64,000 nucleotides of DNA from Levilactobacillus senmaizukei DSM 21775 = NBRC 103853 (GCF_001592085.1 NZ_BCWD01000010.1:1-64000); one strand, 5' to 3'; numbered from the stretch's first letter, positions 33,431 to 43,366 are shown. The notes: generated by a model from the sequence alone, not told the origin. Numbers and translations: made by a program.

Positions 33431-35456
33431 ATGGAAACTAAACGGACGCATTACAGGATGTACAAGGCCGGTCGTCGTTGGGTATTTGCCTGCGCCATTG
33501 TCTTGGCTTTAGGGAGTGGCGCAGTGACTGCGCACGCCGCTACTGTTGATGCTGGGACCGATAGTCACGTGGAAAGTTCGCTGATGAAGTCGGGGGGCAC
33601 AGGTGACGATGCTGGCGAGGAGACTGCTAATCAAGATAATGACTCGTCTACCGCGACCGATAAAGACCAGAATAACGGGGCTAATCAGCATACCGGTACT
33701 GATCAGCATACTAATACGGAGACAACCGACAATAAGGATGATGTGACGGGGTCTAAGCTTCAAGGCGGCTCAAAGCGAATGCTGGCTTTGCAACAGCCAC
33801 AAGGCCGAATGGGCGCTTTGGCAGCTACGGACCAAGGAACAACGACGCCCGCTGGCAGTACAGGGACAACAACCACTCCAACCGCTACCAAGACCTCGGC
33901 GGCCGTTAAAGCGGCACTGGCGCGATTAGCCGCAGCAGCCAAGAAAACGACTGTGACGACTGCATTGACGCCATATGCCGAGACGGGTATTCAAGCCGGT
34001 GGCAGTGTTTACGATGACTATCCCGACTTGGACAACATTTTAGGCGTCTCCTCCGTTTTCCATATTTTTGCTCGTGAAGCCGAATTGAACGCGCATACCA
34101 ATGGGGAACGTCGCCGTTCAAAACTTGATTGGCAACGTTAATTTCGGAACCAATATCATCGAAGAACTATTGGACAAAGATATTTCCTATATTCAAAACA
34201 TCACTAATATTGCCGGAAGTTCCTTTGTTTCAGGCGGGAGCTCGCGGGAAAACAAGGTCGTCTTTGGCGATGGGATCGACATTGACATCAGTAATCCTAA
34301 CCGGCCAATGGTCAATGGGGTTTATATCGACCATTTATTAGCGCAAGAAGTTTACCAGGATCAAATGGGCCAAAACTACATAGATTTCGATGCCGAATTT
34401 GCCCGCTTGAAGAAGGTTAACCAACAACTGGCTGAAAGCAACAGCACGGCCTCATACGACGTCAGTGACTTCCCCGACCAAAACAATCGGGTCATTGACG
34501 TCAGCGATATGAAGCCGAATGCGGACAACAAGATTATCATCAACATTACCGCGGACATGTTGGCGGGCAATACGCCGTTGACAATTGCCGGCTTATCACC
34601 GGAGGAATCCGGGACAACCGTGATTATTAACGTCGACACCCAAGGACAAGCCGACCTCAAACTCAATTCGCAAATCAAGATTAAGTACAGTGACGGTAGT
34701 GATCGGAATAACCAAGAGACCGAAGACTTTGGGGATAATCACTTGTTGTGGAACTTTTACGACAGTACGGCTAGTGACAAACAGTACGGGGGGACGATGA
34801 CGATCGATGCCCCATTCCAGGGGAGTATCTTAGCTCCGTCTGCCGAAATCATCGCCAACCAAAACCTCGACGGAAATATTATTGCTGATAAGGTGGTTAT
34901 TAATGCCGAATCTCACCGGTGGGACTTACAAGACCATACCGATGAGGAAGAGGATGGTGACGGCAATGAGCTTGAAATTGCGGTCCCACTTCCGGGGATT
35001 GATGTTCAATTCCCTGAAGAGCCCAATACCGAAACGCCGGATACTGAGAATCCGGACACCGAGAATCCTGGAACGGAAATTCCTGGGGAACCAAACGAGG
35101 GGACGGATGAAGGCGAAGAGGATCTCTATGAACACGAACGGCCGGATTACGAGGATAATTTTGAAGACGATCTGATCGACTTCGAGAGTGAAAGTCCGAG
35201 TGAAGCCCACGCGGATGAAGAGGCCTTGCTGAACCGGGTGGATGCCGCGATTGCCCAGGCACGGGCTGACGGCAATGCTGCCTTGGTGGCTCGGTTGGAA
35301 GCGGTTCGTGGAGACATCTTGGCCGCCTTAGGTTTGTCGGACGGGTTACCACAAACGGGCGAAGCCGCCGACAACTGGTTACGAATTGTTGGGTTGGCTT
35401 TGGCCGGTGGCGTTTTAAGTACCTTTGGTATCACCCGGCGTCGGCGTCATAACTAG
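33431..35456 (+). pseudogene. LPxTG choice-of-anchor-A surface protein, interrupted by a one-base frameshift
   Basis: Read in one frame from the ATG at 33431 (ribosome site AGGTAGGG), the protein has a KxYKxGK-like signal peptide (YRMYKAGRRWVFAC ... AHAA), a Thr/Asp/Asn-rich linker and the start of a choice-of-anchor-A domain (VSSVFHIFAREAELNAHTNG), then runs out of frame and stops at 34141. The next frame continues exactly where the family continues (GNVAVQNLIGNVNFGTN), through the rest of that domain, a PDTENPDTENPG repeat, an acidic region and LPQTGE with anchor near 35345. Removing one G from the run GGGG at 34103-34106 restores 674 continuous codons. It is a pseudogene, a variant switched off by slippage, or a sequencing error; the rest shows no decay. 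Confidence 0.8.
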
Positions 35457-35475
35457 CATAAGAGTAAATGAATAA

Positions 35476-35524
35476 AAATGACGGGTATCCGCAACTGATC
35501 GGTTGGAGGTTCCCGTCATTTTTT
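35476..35524 (+). terminator. Terminator after the choice-of-anchor-A gene
   Basis: AATGACGGG pairs with CCCGTCATT and is followed by a T run; the loop is long (about 25 bases). Confidence 0.8.
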
Positions 35525-35631
35525 ACCACCATTAATCTAATTGGTGATAAAAAAATGAGCTATTCAGTGGCGCCGATTGAACAGGTGGTGTAACTTATAA
35601 AGTAACATCAAAACGAACGGGAGTGGTTGAT

Positions 35632-36486
35632 ATGAAAATTGTTGTCACTGGCGCAACGGGTCATTTAGGCCAACAGATTGTGGAACAAATGGTTAAGCTG
35701 ATTGCGCCCGATCAGTTGACCTTAGGGGTGCATACACCAGCCAAGGCCGCCAAGTTTGCGGCACGGGGCATGGAGGTTGAACCGCTGGACTACCAGGATC
35801 CGACGAGTGTCACGGCCGTTTTGAACGGCGCCGACGTGGTGGTTTATGTTCCTAGCAAGAGTCATGACAGTTTCAGTCGGGTCACTGAGTTCGAACATAT
35901 TATTCAGGCGGCCGAAACCGCCAAAATCGGTCATTTAGTGGTCATGGGGTTCATTGCCGACCAAGCGAATAATCCGTTCGACCTGTCCGCCTTTTACGGC
36001 TACGTGCCACGGCGTCTGGCGGCTAGTGACTTGTCCTACACGATCCTGCGGAACGCGTTGTATGCCGACCCATTGGTGCCTTACTTGCCAGAGCTCGTTG
36101 AACGACGGAACGTGATTTACCCAATGGGGGATGCCTCCTTGAGCTTTATTAGCCTGGCCGATAGTGCCGCCGCCTTCGCCAAGGTTGCGGTTACGCCGGC
36201 ATTGTGGCGACAATCGATATACACGTTGACTCAGGAACGGTCCTACACGATGCCCGCATTGGCGGCGGTTCTGAGCGATGTGACGGACGAACCAATCGGA
36301 TATGCACCAGTGACGTTGCAACAATTTAGCGCACTCTATAATGCGGGCAATGAAGGGCACATGCTGGCATCGATGTACGCTGGCGGTGCCCGAGGACTCT
36401 TGGCAACGGTCACCGATGATTTCGAAAAAATCATGGGCCGGCCGGCACAGACGTTACCGGATTTCTTACGGCGGTCGCTTAAATAG
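35632..36486 (+). CDS. NAD(P)H-binding oxidoreductase, NmrA/YwnB-like SDR
   Basis: A 284-residue atypical short-chain dehydrogenase of the NmrA/QorB group. The dinucleotide-binding loop is VVTGATGHLGQQ at residues 4-15, and the strand NGADVVVYVPSKS near 65 follows. The pattern LVVMGFIADQ near 104 replaces the usual catalytic Ser-Tyr-Lys region. Enzymes of this group act as quinone reductases or as redox-sensing regulators. The ATG at 35632 is preferred to a GTG 9 bases earlier because GGGAG is well spaced for it. An Rrf2-family regulator follows after 37 bases, the same pairing as ywnB-ywnA in Bacillus. Confidence 0.82.
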   Translation: MKIVVTGATGHLGQQIVEQMVKLIAPDQLTLGVHTPAKAAKFAARGMEVEPLDYQDPTSVTAVLNGADVVVYVPSKSHDSFSRVTEFEHIIQAAETAKIGHLVVMGFIADQANNPFDLSAFYGYVPRRLAASDLSYTILRNALYADPLVPYLPELVERRNVIYPMGDASLSFISLADSAAAFAKVAVTPALWRQSIYTLTQERSYTMPALAAVLSDVTDEPIGYAPVTLQQFSALYNAGNEGHMLASMYAGGARGLLATVTDDFEKIMGRPAQTLPDFLRRSLK

Positions 36487-36523
36487 GCGGGGCCCTTGGC
36501 TTAACTAGTAAAGGAGGGTCAAC

Positions 36524-36961
36524 TTGCGATATTCACATAAATTGAGTGATGCTGTGCATATCTTGGCGTATGTGGTTATTTATCATGATGCTGACTTATC
36601 GAGTGCCGCCATTGCGGCAAGTATCGAGTCCAATCCAGCACTGGTTCGCCGTCTGATGGGATTACTGCGTCGGGCGGAACTGCTGACAACCCAACAAGGT
36701 TCGGCAACACCCCAGCTGGCTCGGGCGGCGGACCGGATTTCTCTACTAGACGTTTATCACGCGGTAGAGGCGGATACACCGTTACTTCACGTGGATGATA
36801 AAACGAATCCGGCTTGTGTCGTGGGTGGCAACATTCAAGCGACATTGCGGGCGGCGTATGTCGCAGTTCAGGACGCTGCCGAACAGCAGATGGCTGCGAT
36901 TACCCTGGCAGATCTGATCACCGACATTTTACAACGGGAGCAGCAAAAGAATCGTGCATAA
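36524..36961 (+). CDS. Rrf2-family transcriptional regulator
   Basis: A 145-residue winged-helix regulator with the Rrf2 start (MRYSHKLSDAVHILAYV) and a helix-turn-helix around residues 25-50 (SSAAIAASIESNPALVRRLM). A single cysteine near residue 104 (NPACVVGG) replaces the three-Cys iron-sulfur cluster site of IscR-type members, so cluster binding is unlikely; thiol sensing as in CymR-like or YwnA-like proteins is possible. The start is a TTG with AAAGGAGGG 7 bases upstream. It probably controls its own operon with the SDR gene. Confidence 0.85.
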   Translation: MRYSHKLSDAVHILAYVVIYHDADLSSAAIAASIESNPALVRRLMGLLRRAELLTTQQGSATPQLARAADRISLLDVYHAVEADTPLLHVDDKTNPACVVGGNIQATLRAAYVAVQDAAEQQMAAITLADLITDILQREQQKNRA

Positions 36962-36965
36962 TAAA

Positions 36966-37000
36966 TAGGCTTTACCACGAACGACTTGTGGTAAAGCCTA
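36966..37000. terminator. Bidirectional terminator between Rrf2 and TagF-type genes
   Basis: TAGGCTTTACCAC pairs perfectly with GTGGTAAAGCCTA over a 9-base loop. T-richness after either arm is modest. Confidence 0.7.
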
Positions 37001-37003
37001 TAT

Positions 37004-39310
37004 TTAGTTGGTTAAGTCTTCGTTGAAGAAGGCATCAACCACGCGTTGCGTGGCATGGCCATCTTCCCAATTGTTGAAGCGTTCGCTGAAACGCTGGTAG
37101 GCCGCCGCATAGTTTTTAGTCACCGTGGGCAGGTCGTGGAGCGCGGCCAGCACGTCATCGTTGGTCTTTAACAGTGGGCCAGGCAAGTCCTTTTCCATGT
37201 TGAGGTAGAACCCCCGTAGGACACTGCCATACTTCTCGTAGTCATAGACGAAGTACAGGATGGGCCGTTTGAGGATGGCATAGTCGAAGAACACACTGGA
37301 GTAGTCCGTGATTAAGACATCGGCAATCAAGTAGAGCTCACTAATGTCATCGTAACTCGATTCGTTGTAAACGAAGTCACCGAACCCAGTCGTATCTAAA
37401 TGCTCCGTGATGAAGTAGTGGGTCCGCAAGACTAACACGTACTCGTCACCGAGTTCACGACGTAACCGATCGATGTCTAGTTTCAAGGTGAATTTGTAGT
37501 CCCCGACGCCGTAGTAGTCATCGTCACGCCAAGTTGGTGCATATAGAATAATCTTTTTATCCAACGGAATTCCGAGCTTAAGCTTAATCTGCTTGGCTTG
37601 TTCATCCCGATCAGGGGCGCTGAGGATATCGTTACGGGGATACCCGGACGGCAACATTTGCTTCACGGGATACATGAAGGCGTGTTCGAAAACGTCGACC
37701 GAGAACTGATTGGCGGTGACCAGGTAATCCCACTGGCGCGATTGTTCATAGAAAATTTCCTTGTACAGCGGATTGGCACTTGCGACGTTGTCCATATCAA
37801 AAACCAAGTGCTTTAAGGGTGTCCCGTGCCAGGTTGCCAAGAACTTGGTCCCGGGTCGCTTGACGAACCACTTCGGTTGCCGCATATTGATCACCTGAAA
37901 TTTAGCGGTTGCCAAGTAATACATGTAGCGCCAGCCAAACCGTTTGACGACAGTCGTATTCGGTTGTCCGGCGGGGGTCTCTTCGACGCCCGGGTTCATA
38001 ATCCAGACGTGTTTGAATCGGCCGGGATAATTAGCCTGCAGGTAGTTGTAGATAGCCTTCGGACTATCGGAGAAGTTCCGGCCCAAGAAGGATTCGTAGA
38101 GAATTGTCCGAGGCTTGACGGGCATCTTGGTAAACCACCATCCATAGGCTAGCCGAGTGACACCGCGGCCATGGTGATGAATGACCCGATTCAGTTGGCG
38201 TAGACGGACAATCACGTTAATGGCCGTTTGTGGTGTCTGTGCCCGACGTCGTAACTTGTGTAAGATGCGGCGACTAAGATGCGGCACCGTTTTGAAGGCA
38301 GCCGGTTCGACCATTTGGAGGTAGTCGTGTAGCTGCTTAATCAGGGCCGGGACGTCATCAACTTCCGTGGGGGTGCTGGTGGCTAGTGCCTGATAGAAGA
38401 ACCGATGTAATCGTTGCAGGGTGTATGTACCGAAGGCGAGGTGCAAAGCAGGGTCCTTCAGGTCCGCCAGGGCATCTTGCCAAGCAGCGATTCGTTGTTG
38501 CCATCGATCGGGAGCGGTTAATTGATGGACCGCTGGCTGGTTGATGGGATCGTTGTGTTTGACTCGAATGTAACTAGGTTCGCTGAGTCGTAGGTAGCCC
38601 GTGGTATGACTCATGACTTGGGTCATGAAGTGAAAGTCCGGGTAGAGCTCGCGGTCTTCGGCAAATTGGAGATGGTGTTTTTCCACTAAGCGACGGTTAA
38701 TCACCTTGCCGGCTATTTTTAGCTGGCGGTTGAACAGGTCCCAGCGTTGGTCGCCATCTATGTAGAAGTACCGGTGACTCAACCAGTTGGCGGTTTCAGG
38801 GTCCACATCGATCTGGGCTGGAAGCTGGTCGAATAGTTCTGGTGGCAAGTTCAGTGACCGATTCTTCGGTTCCCGTTTCTTGGCGCCCCCCCACTTGGGC
38901 AGACTGTCATGAACGTTGGTCTGTTCCAGGCTATTCTTGAAGGATGAATGGGGTTCGTATGTAGGAAATTGATTGAGATCTCCCAGAACATCGGGGTGAA
39001 GGCGGTCGATGGCGTCCAGGTCGGCCAAGGCATTTGGCAACAGGTAGTCGTCGCTGTCGACGAAGACTAACCAGTCACCGGTTGCCAGGGCCATGGCCGC
39101 GTTACGGGCGGCGCCCAGCGTTGCGGGGGTGTGGTCCACCTGTTGAATCGTGTAATCAGCCTGCCATGCCGGTTGAGAGAAATCAATTTGGCCGTTTAAG
39201 GCGATGATCCATTCGAAGTCATGGGTGTTTTGCCGATCAAGGTTGTGTTTTAAGCTGAGTAATTGGGGGTACTCGGCCGGTTTACAAGGGGTAATGAGAG
39301 AGTATTTCAA
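37004..39310 (-). CDS. Two-domain GT2 glycosyltransferase-CDP-glycerol glycerophosphotransferase
   Basis: A 768-residue fusion protein for wall or surface polymer synthesis at the inner face of the membrane. Residues 1-340 are a GT2 fold: YSLITPCKPAEYPQLLSLKH at the start and the DSDD metal-binding motif near residue 75 (LVFVDSDDYLLPNAL). Residues 395-760 are a TagB/TagF-type CDP-glycerol glycerophosphotransferase, with ILYESFLGRNFSDSPKAIY, the catalytic-site region ATWHGTPLKHL near 500, LYAPTWRDDDYY near 598 and ITDYSSVFFDYAIL near 680. Fusions of this kind are common in lactobacilli. The ATG at 39310 has AGGAGG just upstream, only 10 bases after the previous gene, so the pair is an operon. 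The precise polymer is unknown. Confidence 0.88.
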   Translation of the reverse strand: MKYSLITPCKPAEYPQLLSLKHNLDRQNTHDFEWIIALNGQIDFSQPAWQADYTIQQVDHTPATLGAARNAAMALATGDWLVFVDSDDYLLPNALADLDAIDRLHPDVLGDLNQFPTYEPHSSFKNSLEQTNVHDSLPKWGGAKKREPKNRSLNLPPELFDQLPAQIDVDPETANWLSHRYFYIDGDQRWDLFNRQLKIAGKVINRRLVEKHHLQFAEDRELYPDFHFMTQVMSHTTGYLRLSEPSYIRVKHNDPINQPAVHQLTAPDRWQQRIAAWQDALADLKDPALHLAFGTYTLQRLHRFFYQALATSTPTEVDDVPALIKQLHDYLQMVEPAAFKTVPHLSRRILHKLRRRAQTPQTAINVIVRLRQLNRVIHHHGRGVTRLAYGWWFTKMPVKPRTILYESFLGRNFSDSPKAIYNYLQANYPGRFKHVWIMNPGVEETPAGQPNTTVVKRFGWRYMYYLATAKFQVINMRQPKWFVKRPGTKFLATWHGTPLKHLVFDMDNVASANPLYKEIFYEQSRQWDYLVTANQFSVDVFEHAFMYPVKQMLPSGYPRNDILSAPDRDEQAKQIKLKLGIPLDKKIILYAPTWRDDDYYGVGDYKFTLKLDIDRLRRELGDEYVLVLRTHYFITEHLDTTGFGDFVYNESSYDDISELYLIADVLITDYSSVFFDYAILKRPILYFVYDYEKYGSVLRGFYLNMEKDLPGPLLKTNDDVLAALHDLPTVTKNYAAAYQRFSERFNNWEDGHATQRVVDAFFNEDLTN

Positions 39311-39320
39311 GATGGTCCTC

Positions 39321-40235
39321 CTAATAGAACAGTTGGTGAGCCATTTGTGGCGACAACAACTGGAGTAGGCCTAAGCGAGTCCACCAGTGAGCGGGCTGGG
39401 TGTTCAGGTCTTTAATCCGGGTTAATAACTGGCGATGATCGGTGGCGGAGACATGCCGCCGCCCAGCGACGCCTAACAGCGTGTTGAGCTGATGATCCAT
39501 GAAATCCGTGTAAATGGGTGCCCATTGGACGTCTAGGTGGGAAACATCGACGGTTTCCAGTTCATCTAACCAGGCTAACGGCGTGACCTCTGGCCAGTCA
39601 CGAGTCAGTATCGTGGGCACGTGGAGCCGGATGACATCATTTCCCTGTTGGAGACCAGCGAGAATTTGGTTCAAACTAGCCAATGGCCATTGATTATCGT
39701 ACAGCGTAGCCGGGATGAGGATACCGGTTGGCCGTAACCGTTGAGCTAACTGTGCCTGGCTCTGCAGGTTTGATTGTACGCTGTAACTCTGCAGGCCCCA
39801 CAGGGCAATCCACCGTTCGTCGGCCGTTTCCGGCTGTGTGTTGAGTGGCGTTCCTTCCGCCGAGTAGTTAGCCAGGTAGGCTGTCATTTGGTCGTCCAGC
39901 GAGGCGGATTCCGCAAAGCTAGCCAGACTAATGAGACTGGCCGGGTGCCGCTGACTTACTTGTTCCCACTGAAGGAACGCACCGGGTAAGACGTGATCGG
40001 TTTCCCGCAGCGTTAGGGCGTATGTTTCGGCAATGCTGGTGGGTGCCGGTTGATTGATCATTAAAGACCAGGTAGCAGCAGTGCTGGCCTGGTCAGCGGA
40101 CAAAGTTTGGTCCGCGGGTAATTGTAAATTAAGTTGTGTTGACGCAAACCCCTGGGAATTAATTTCTCCAATCAGGGTGGTTAATGCCGCCCAATTCAGG
40201 TGAGCTTGAGGCACTATGTTGATAAATAACTGCAT
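39321..40235 (-). CDS. Unrecognised 304-aa protein in the teichoic-type operon
   Basis: No family is recognised with confidence. The protein is soluble, Gln/Leu/Ala-rich and without a signal peptide. The N-terminus MQLFINIVPQAHLNWAAL followed by INSQGFASTQLNLQL has the rhythm of the first strand and helix of a GT2 domain, but no DxD motif is present, so if it is a degenerate glycosyltransferase it is probably inactive or scaffolding. The ATG at 40235 has GGGGAAGGA about 8 bases upstream. The following gene, the GT2-TagF fusion, starts 10 bases after its stop, so the two are translated from one message and probably work together in wall polymer synthesis. Confidence 0.7.
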   Translation of the reverse strand: MQLFINIVPQAHLNWAALTTLIGEINSQGFASTQLNLQLPADQTLSADQASTAATWSLMINQPAPTSIAETYALTLRETDHVLPGAFLQWEQVSQRHPASLISLASFAESASLDDQMTAYLANYSAEGTPLNTQPETADERWIALWGLQSYSVQSNLQSQAQLAQRLRPTGILIPATLYDNQWPLASLNQILAGLQQGNDVIRLHVPTILTRDWPEVTPLAWLDELETVDVSHLDVQWAPIYTDFMDHQLNTLLGVAGRRHVSATDHRQLLTRIKDLNTQPAHWWTRLGLLQLLSPQMAHQLFY

Positions 40236-40251
40236 AAGTTGTCCTTCCCCG

Positions 40252-40278
40252 ATAGGCTTGTCGGATTGACAAGCCTAT
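40252..40278. repeat. Perfect 11-bp dyad just upstream of the wall-polymer operon
   Basis: ATAGGCTTGTC and GACAAGCCTAT form a perfect inverted repeat with a 5-base spacer, 17 bases before the start of the minus-strand operon. There is no T run on either side, so it is more likely an operator or leader hairpin than a terminator. Confidence 0.6.
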
Positions 40279-40397
40279 TAATACGTAAGCCATTTTACTA
40301 ACAATAGCTATTATACCTGTTTCTATAGCCCTTGTCAGACCCATTTTAACCGGCATTCAAGAAGCTTAAGCTTTAATGATAATAGTTGTTTTTAGAT

Positions 40398-40760
40398 TTA
40401 AACGTCGTCCCGATTCAAGAGGGTAATATTTTCGCCTTCAGCTTGCCGGCGATCGATGTTTTCCTCGCCCCAGACACATAGCTGATGCAGAATTGTCGAA
40501 AGGGTTTCACCATACTCGGTGAGCGAATAATCGACTTTGGGTGGAACCTGTTTGTAGACATGGCGGGCGATGATGCCCGCAGATTCTAGCTCACGTAATT
40601 GTTGCGTGAGCATTTTTTGTGAGATTTGGGGGATGGCCCGGGAAAGCTCTCCAGTCCGCATAGTTTGGTGCCGGAGATGGCAAAGAATGATGGATTTCCA
40701 TTTGCCACCGATGATTTCCATCGTGGCTTCGACACCAATGTGATAAGTTTTTGTGGGCAT
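40398..40760 (-). CDS. HxlR-family transcriptional regulator
   Basis: A 120-residue winged-helix regulator with the HxlR pattern VEATMEIIGGKWKSIILCHL, RTGELSRAIPQISQKMLTQQ and VDYSLTEYGETL. The N-terminal Cys that most HxlR regulators use for redox or aldehyde sensing (normally CPxE) is missing, replaced by HIGVE; one Cys remains at LCHL and one in QLCVWG. The ATG has AGGAGGCGG upstream. It is transcribed away from an MFS efflux gene across a 123-base gap, which suggests that it controls that pump. Confidence 0.88.
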   Translation of the reverse strand: MPTKTYHIGVEATMEIIGGKWKSIILCHLRHQTMRTGELSRAIPQISQKMLTQQLRELESAGIIARHVYKQVPPKVDYSLTEYGETLSTILHQLCVWGEENIDRRQAEGENITLLNRDDV

Positions 40761-40819
40761 AAAGCCGCCTCCTGTTCAATTGTTACCTTTTGGTGGGTAT
40801 CGCACTTTGAAGTGGGTTC

Positions 40820-40847
40820 TTGTTTGTCGGTTCCTTGCAAGTATAAT
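40820..40847 (+). promoter_or_regulatory. Promoter of the divergent MFS gene
   Basis: TTGTTT and TATAAT are 16 bases apart in the short gap shared with the hxlR-type gene. The repeated GTGGGT (GGTGGGTATCG, AGTGGGTTC) just upstream could be regulator contact sites. Confidence 0.6.
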
Positions 40848-40883
40848 CATTACTTATCACGTTAGCAAATAAGGAGGGACATC

Positions 40884-42092
40884 ATGTCTAAGAAAATTTC
40901 ACCTACATTTACGTTACTGGCTTTGGCCATCAGTGCCTTTGCCATCGGTTCCACGGAGTTCATCAGTGTTGGGTTAATTCCCATGCTCGTCCAGAACTTT
41001 CACATTAGTCTGGCTCAATCGGGGTTAACGGTTTCCGTTTATGCCATGGGTATCATGGTGGGGGCGCCATTAATGACGCTCCTTACCGGGCAAATTAACC
41101 GGCACACGTTGATGACGATTATTATGTTGTTGTTTATTACCGGGAATTTAGTGGCGGCCTTTGCGCCCACCTTCGGTATCTTGTTGGCAGGTCGGGTGAT
41201 TGCGGCTTTAGCTCACGGGATCTTTATGACCGTTGGGTCTGTGATCGCGGCGGACGTGGTGGCCCCATCCAAACGAGCCTCAGCGATTGCCGTGATGTTT
41301 ACGGGCCTGACCGTTGCTACGGTTACCGGGGTGCCAATGGGGACCATGATTGGTCAATTAGGCGGCTGGCGCTGGTCATTTATCTTCATCAGTGTAATTG
41401 GTTTGTTGGGCTTAATCGCCGATTACATCTTGGTCCCACGGAATCTGCCGTTGCCTAGCAAGGCCACGGCTCGGGGGATCATTCGAGTTTTAACTAATCC
41501 ACAACTGTTGCTGGCCTTGCTGGTCACGGCCTTGGGGTATGGTGGGACCTTTGTGGTCTACACGTATCTTTCACCATTGTTGGAAAAGAAGATGGGCTGG
41601 TCTGCCGGTGCGGTCGTTGTCATCCTGGTTATTTATGGATTGATGGTTGCCGTTGGGAACACCATGGGTGGTCGTTGGGCTAATCGCAAGCCTTTGACCG
41701 CGTTGCTTAGAATGTTCACGGGCTTGTTTGCCACGCTGGTGGTTCTAACCTTTACGACTAACAGTCATTGGTTGGGCTTACTGACGGTTCTGGCAATGGG
41801 ATTCTTTGCATTCATGAACGTGCCCGGTTTGCAACTCTACATTGTTCAATTGGCCGAAAAAAATACGCCGGACGATATTACCATGGCTTCGGCATTAAAC
41901 ATCTCGGCCTTTAATGTGGGGATTGCGTTGGGGTCTGGTATTGGGGGTCAGGTCACGAGTCAACTAGGTCTGGGATGGACACCGATCTTTGGTGCCGTGA
42001 TGGTCGCTATTAGTATTGGTCTCACCTTTGGCTTGATTCGTCTGGCTAAGCCGGTTGCAACGCGACTGGTAAAGAAGTTCAATCGTAGTTAA
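40884..42092 (+). CDS. MFS transporter, AraJ/YdhP-like (DHA1 family)
   Basis: A 402-residue 12-helix exporter. The first helix region (LALAISAFAIGSTEFISVGL) with the following AQSGLTVSVYAMGIMVGAP and the RxxxALxHG motif (AGRVIAALAHGIF) is typical of the AraJ/YdhP group of DHA1 sugar- and drug-efflux carriers; TVTGVPMGTMIGQ is the motif C-type helix. The ATG has AAGGAGGG 8 bases upstream. It is divergent from the HxlR regulator. Efflux of toxic small molecules is likely; the substrate is not known. Confidence 0.87.
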   Translation: MSKKISPTFTLLALAISAFAIGSTEFISVGLIPMLVQNFHISLAQSGLTVSVYAMGIMVGAPLMTLLTGQINRHTLMTIIMLLFITGNLVAAFAPTFGILLAGRVIAALAHGIFMTVGSVIAADVVAPSKRASAIAVMFTGLTVATVTGVPMGTMIGQLGGWRWSFIFISVIGLLGLIADYILVPRNLPLPSKATARGIIRVLTNPQLLLALLVTALGYGGTFVVYTYLSPLLEKKMGWSAGAVVVILVIYGLMVAVGNTMGGRWANRKPLTALLRMFTGLFATLVVLTFTTNSHWLGLLTVLAMGFFAFMNVPGLQLYIVQLAEKNTPDDITMASALNISAFNVGIALGSGIGGQVTSQLGLGWTPIFGAVMVAISIGLTFGLIRLAKPVATRLVKKFNRS

Positions 42093-42101
42093 TGGCATCA
42101 T

Positions 42102-42130
42102 GGTCGGGAGAATATTCCCGGCCTTTTTTA
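42102..42130 (+). terminator. Terminator after the MFS gene
   Basis: GGtCGGGA pairs with TTCCCGgCC and is followed by seven T. Confidence 0.85.
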
Positions 42131-42326
42131 TTGAAAGAGGTCGTCGCTAACGGAGGGTACGAGATAATTGATTCATCATCAAAGAGGTATTTTGATTGAC
42201 CGGTTTACGGTTGTTTGTACTCCTAGGGAAGAGCAGAAATGGGGATCGGTAGGAAGTATATCAGGACTGATTCTGCTTAGCATTAGGGAGTTATTTCAGT
42301 CCGTCACCGAGCAGAGTCGTGGCGTG

Positions 42327-42364
42327 CGAAATCGCTTTCAATACCGATCTATTTCCGGTAAGAT
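42327..42364 (+). promoter_or_regulatory. Promoter of the acetoin reductase gene with cre-like site
   Basis: TTTCAA (42336-42341) and TAAGAT (42359-42364) are 17 bases apart. CGAAATCGCTTTCA (42327-42340) has the cre core GAAANCGNTTTC and covers the -35. The rest of the 318-base gap (42131-42326) holds no supported gene; a 66-codon open frame there lacks a ribosome site. Confidence 0.55.
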
Positions 42365-42395
42365 GTAGGTGTATCAAGAAATCTACTTATTCTGA

Positions 42396-43190
<795 letters not shown>

Positions 43191-43219
43191 AAGTTTACCT
43201 TGAACTGATTTGAATGACT

Positions 43220-43249
43220 GGACGCCGTGATGATGACGGCGTCCTTTTT
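43220..43249 (+). terminator. Terminator after the acetoin reductase gene
   Basis: GGACGCCG pairs with CGGCGTCC and is followed by five T. Confidence 0.9.
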
Positions 43250-43306
43250 GGTTGTTCTAAAGGCGACGAGTCGTCAATCAACAGCCGGTGACTTCAATCT
43301 AACTGG

Positions 43307-43357
43307 AAAAAAACAACCCCGGCAGCGGCTCACGGACCGTTACTTGGGTTGTTTTTT
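43307..43357 (-). terminator. Terminator after the TetR gene
   Basis: On the minus strand AACAACCC pairs with GGGTTGTT, followed by seven T; the loop is long but contains its own GC-rich pairing. Confidence 0.75.
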
Positions 43358-43366
43358 AGCAATTAT

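Noticed and set aside
34101-35456. Separate gene starting at the ATG at 34101
   Set aside because: There is no ribosome site or signal peptide; it is the out-of-frame continuation of the surface protein begun at 33431.
42168-42368. 66-codon plus-strand open frame between the MFS and acetoin reductase genes
   Set aside because: There is no ribosome site or recognisable family, and it runs over the cre-like site and promoter of the next gene.
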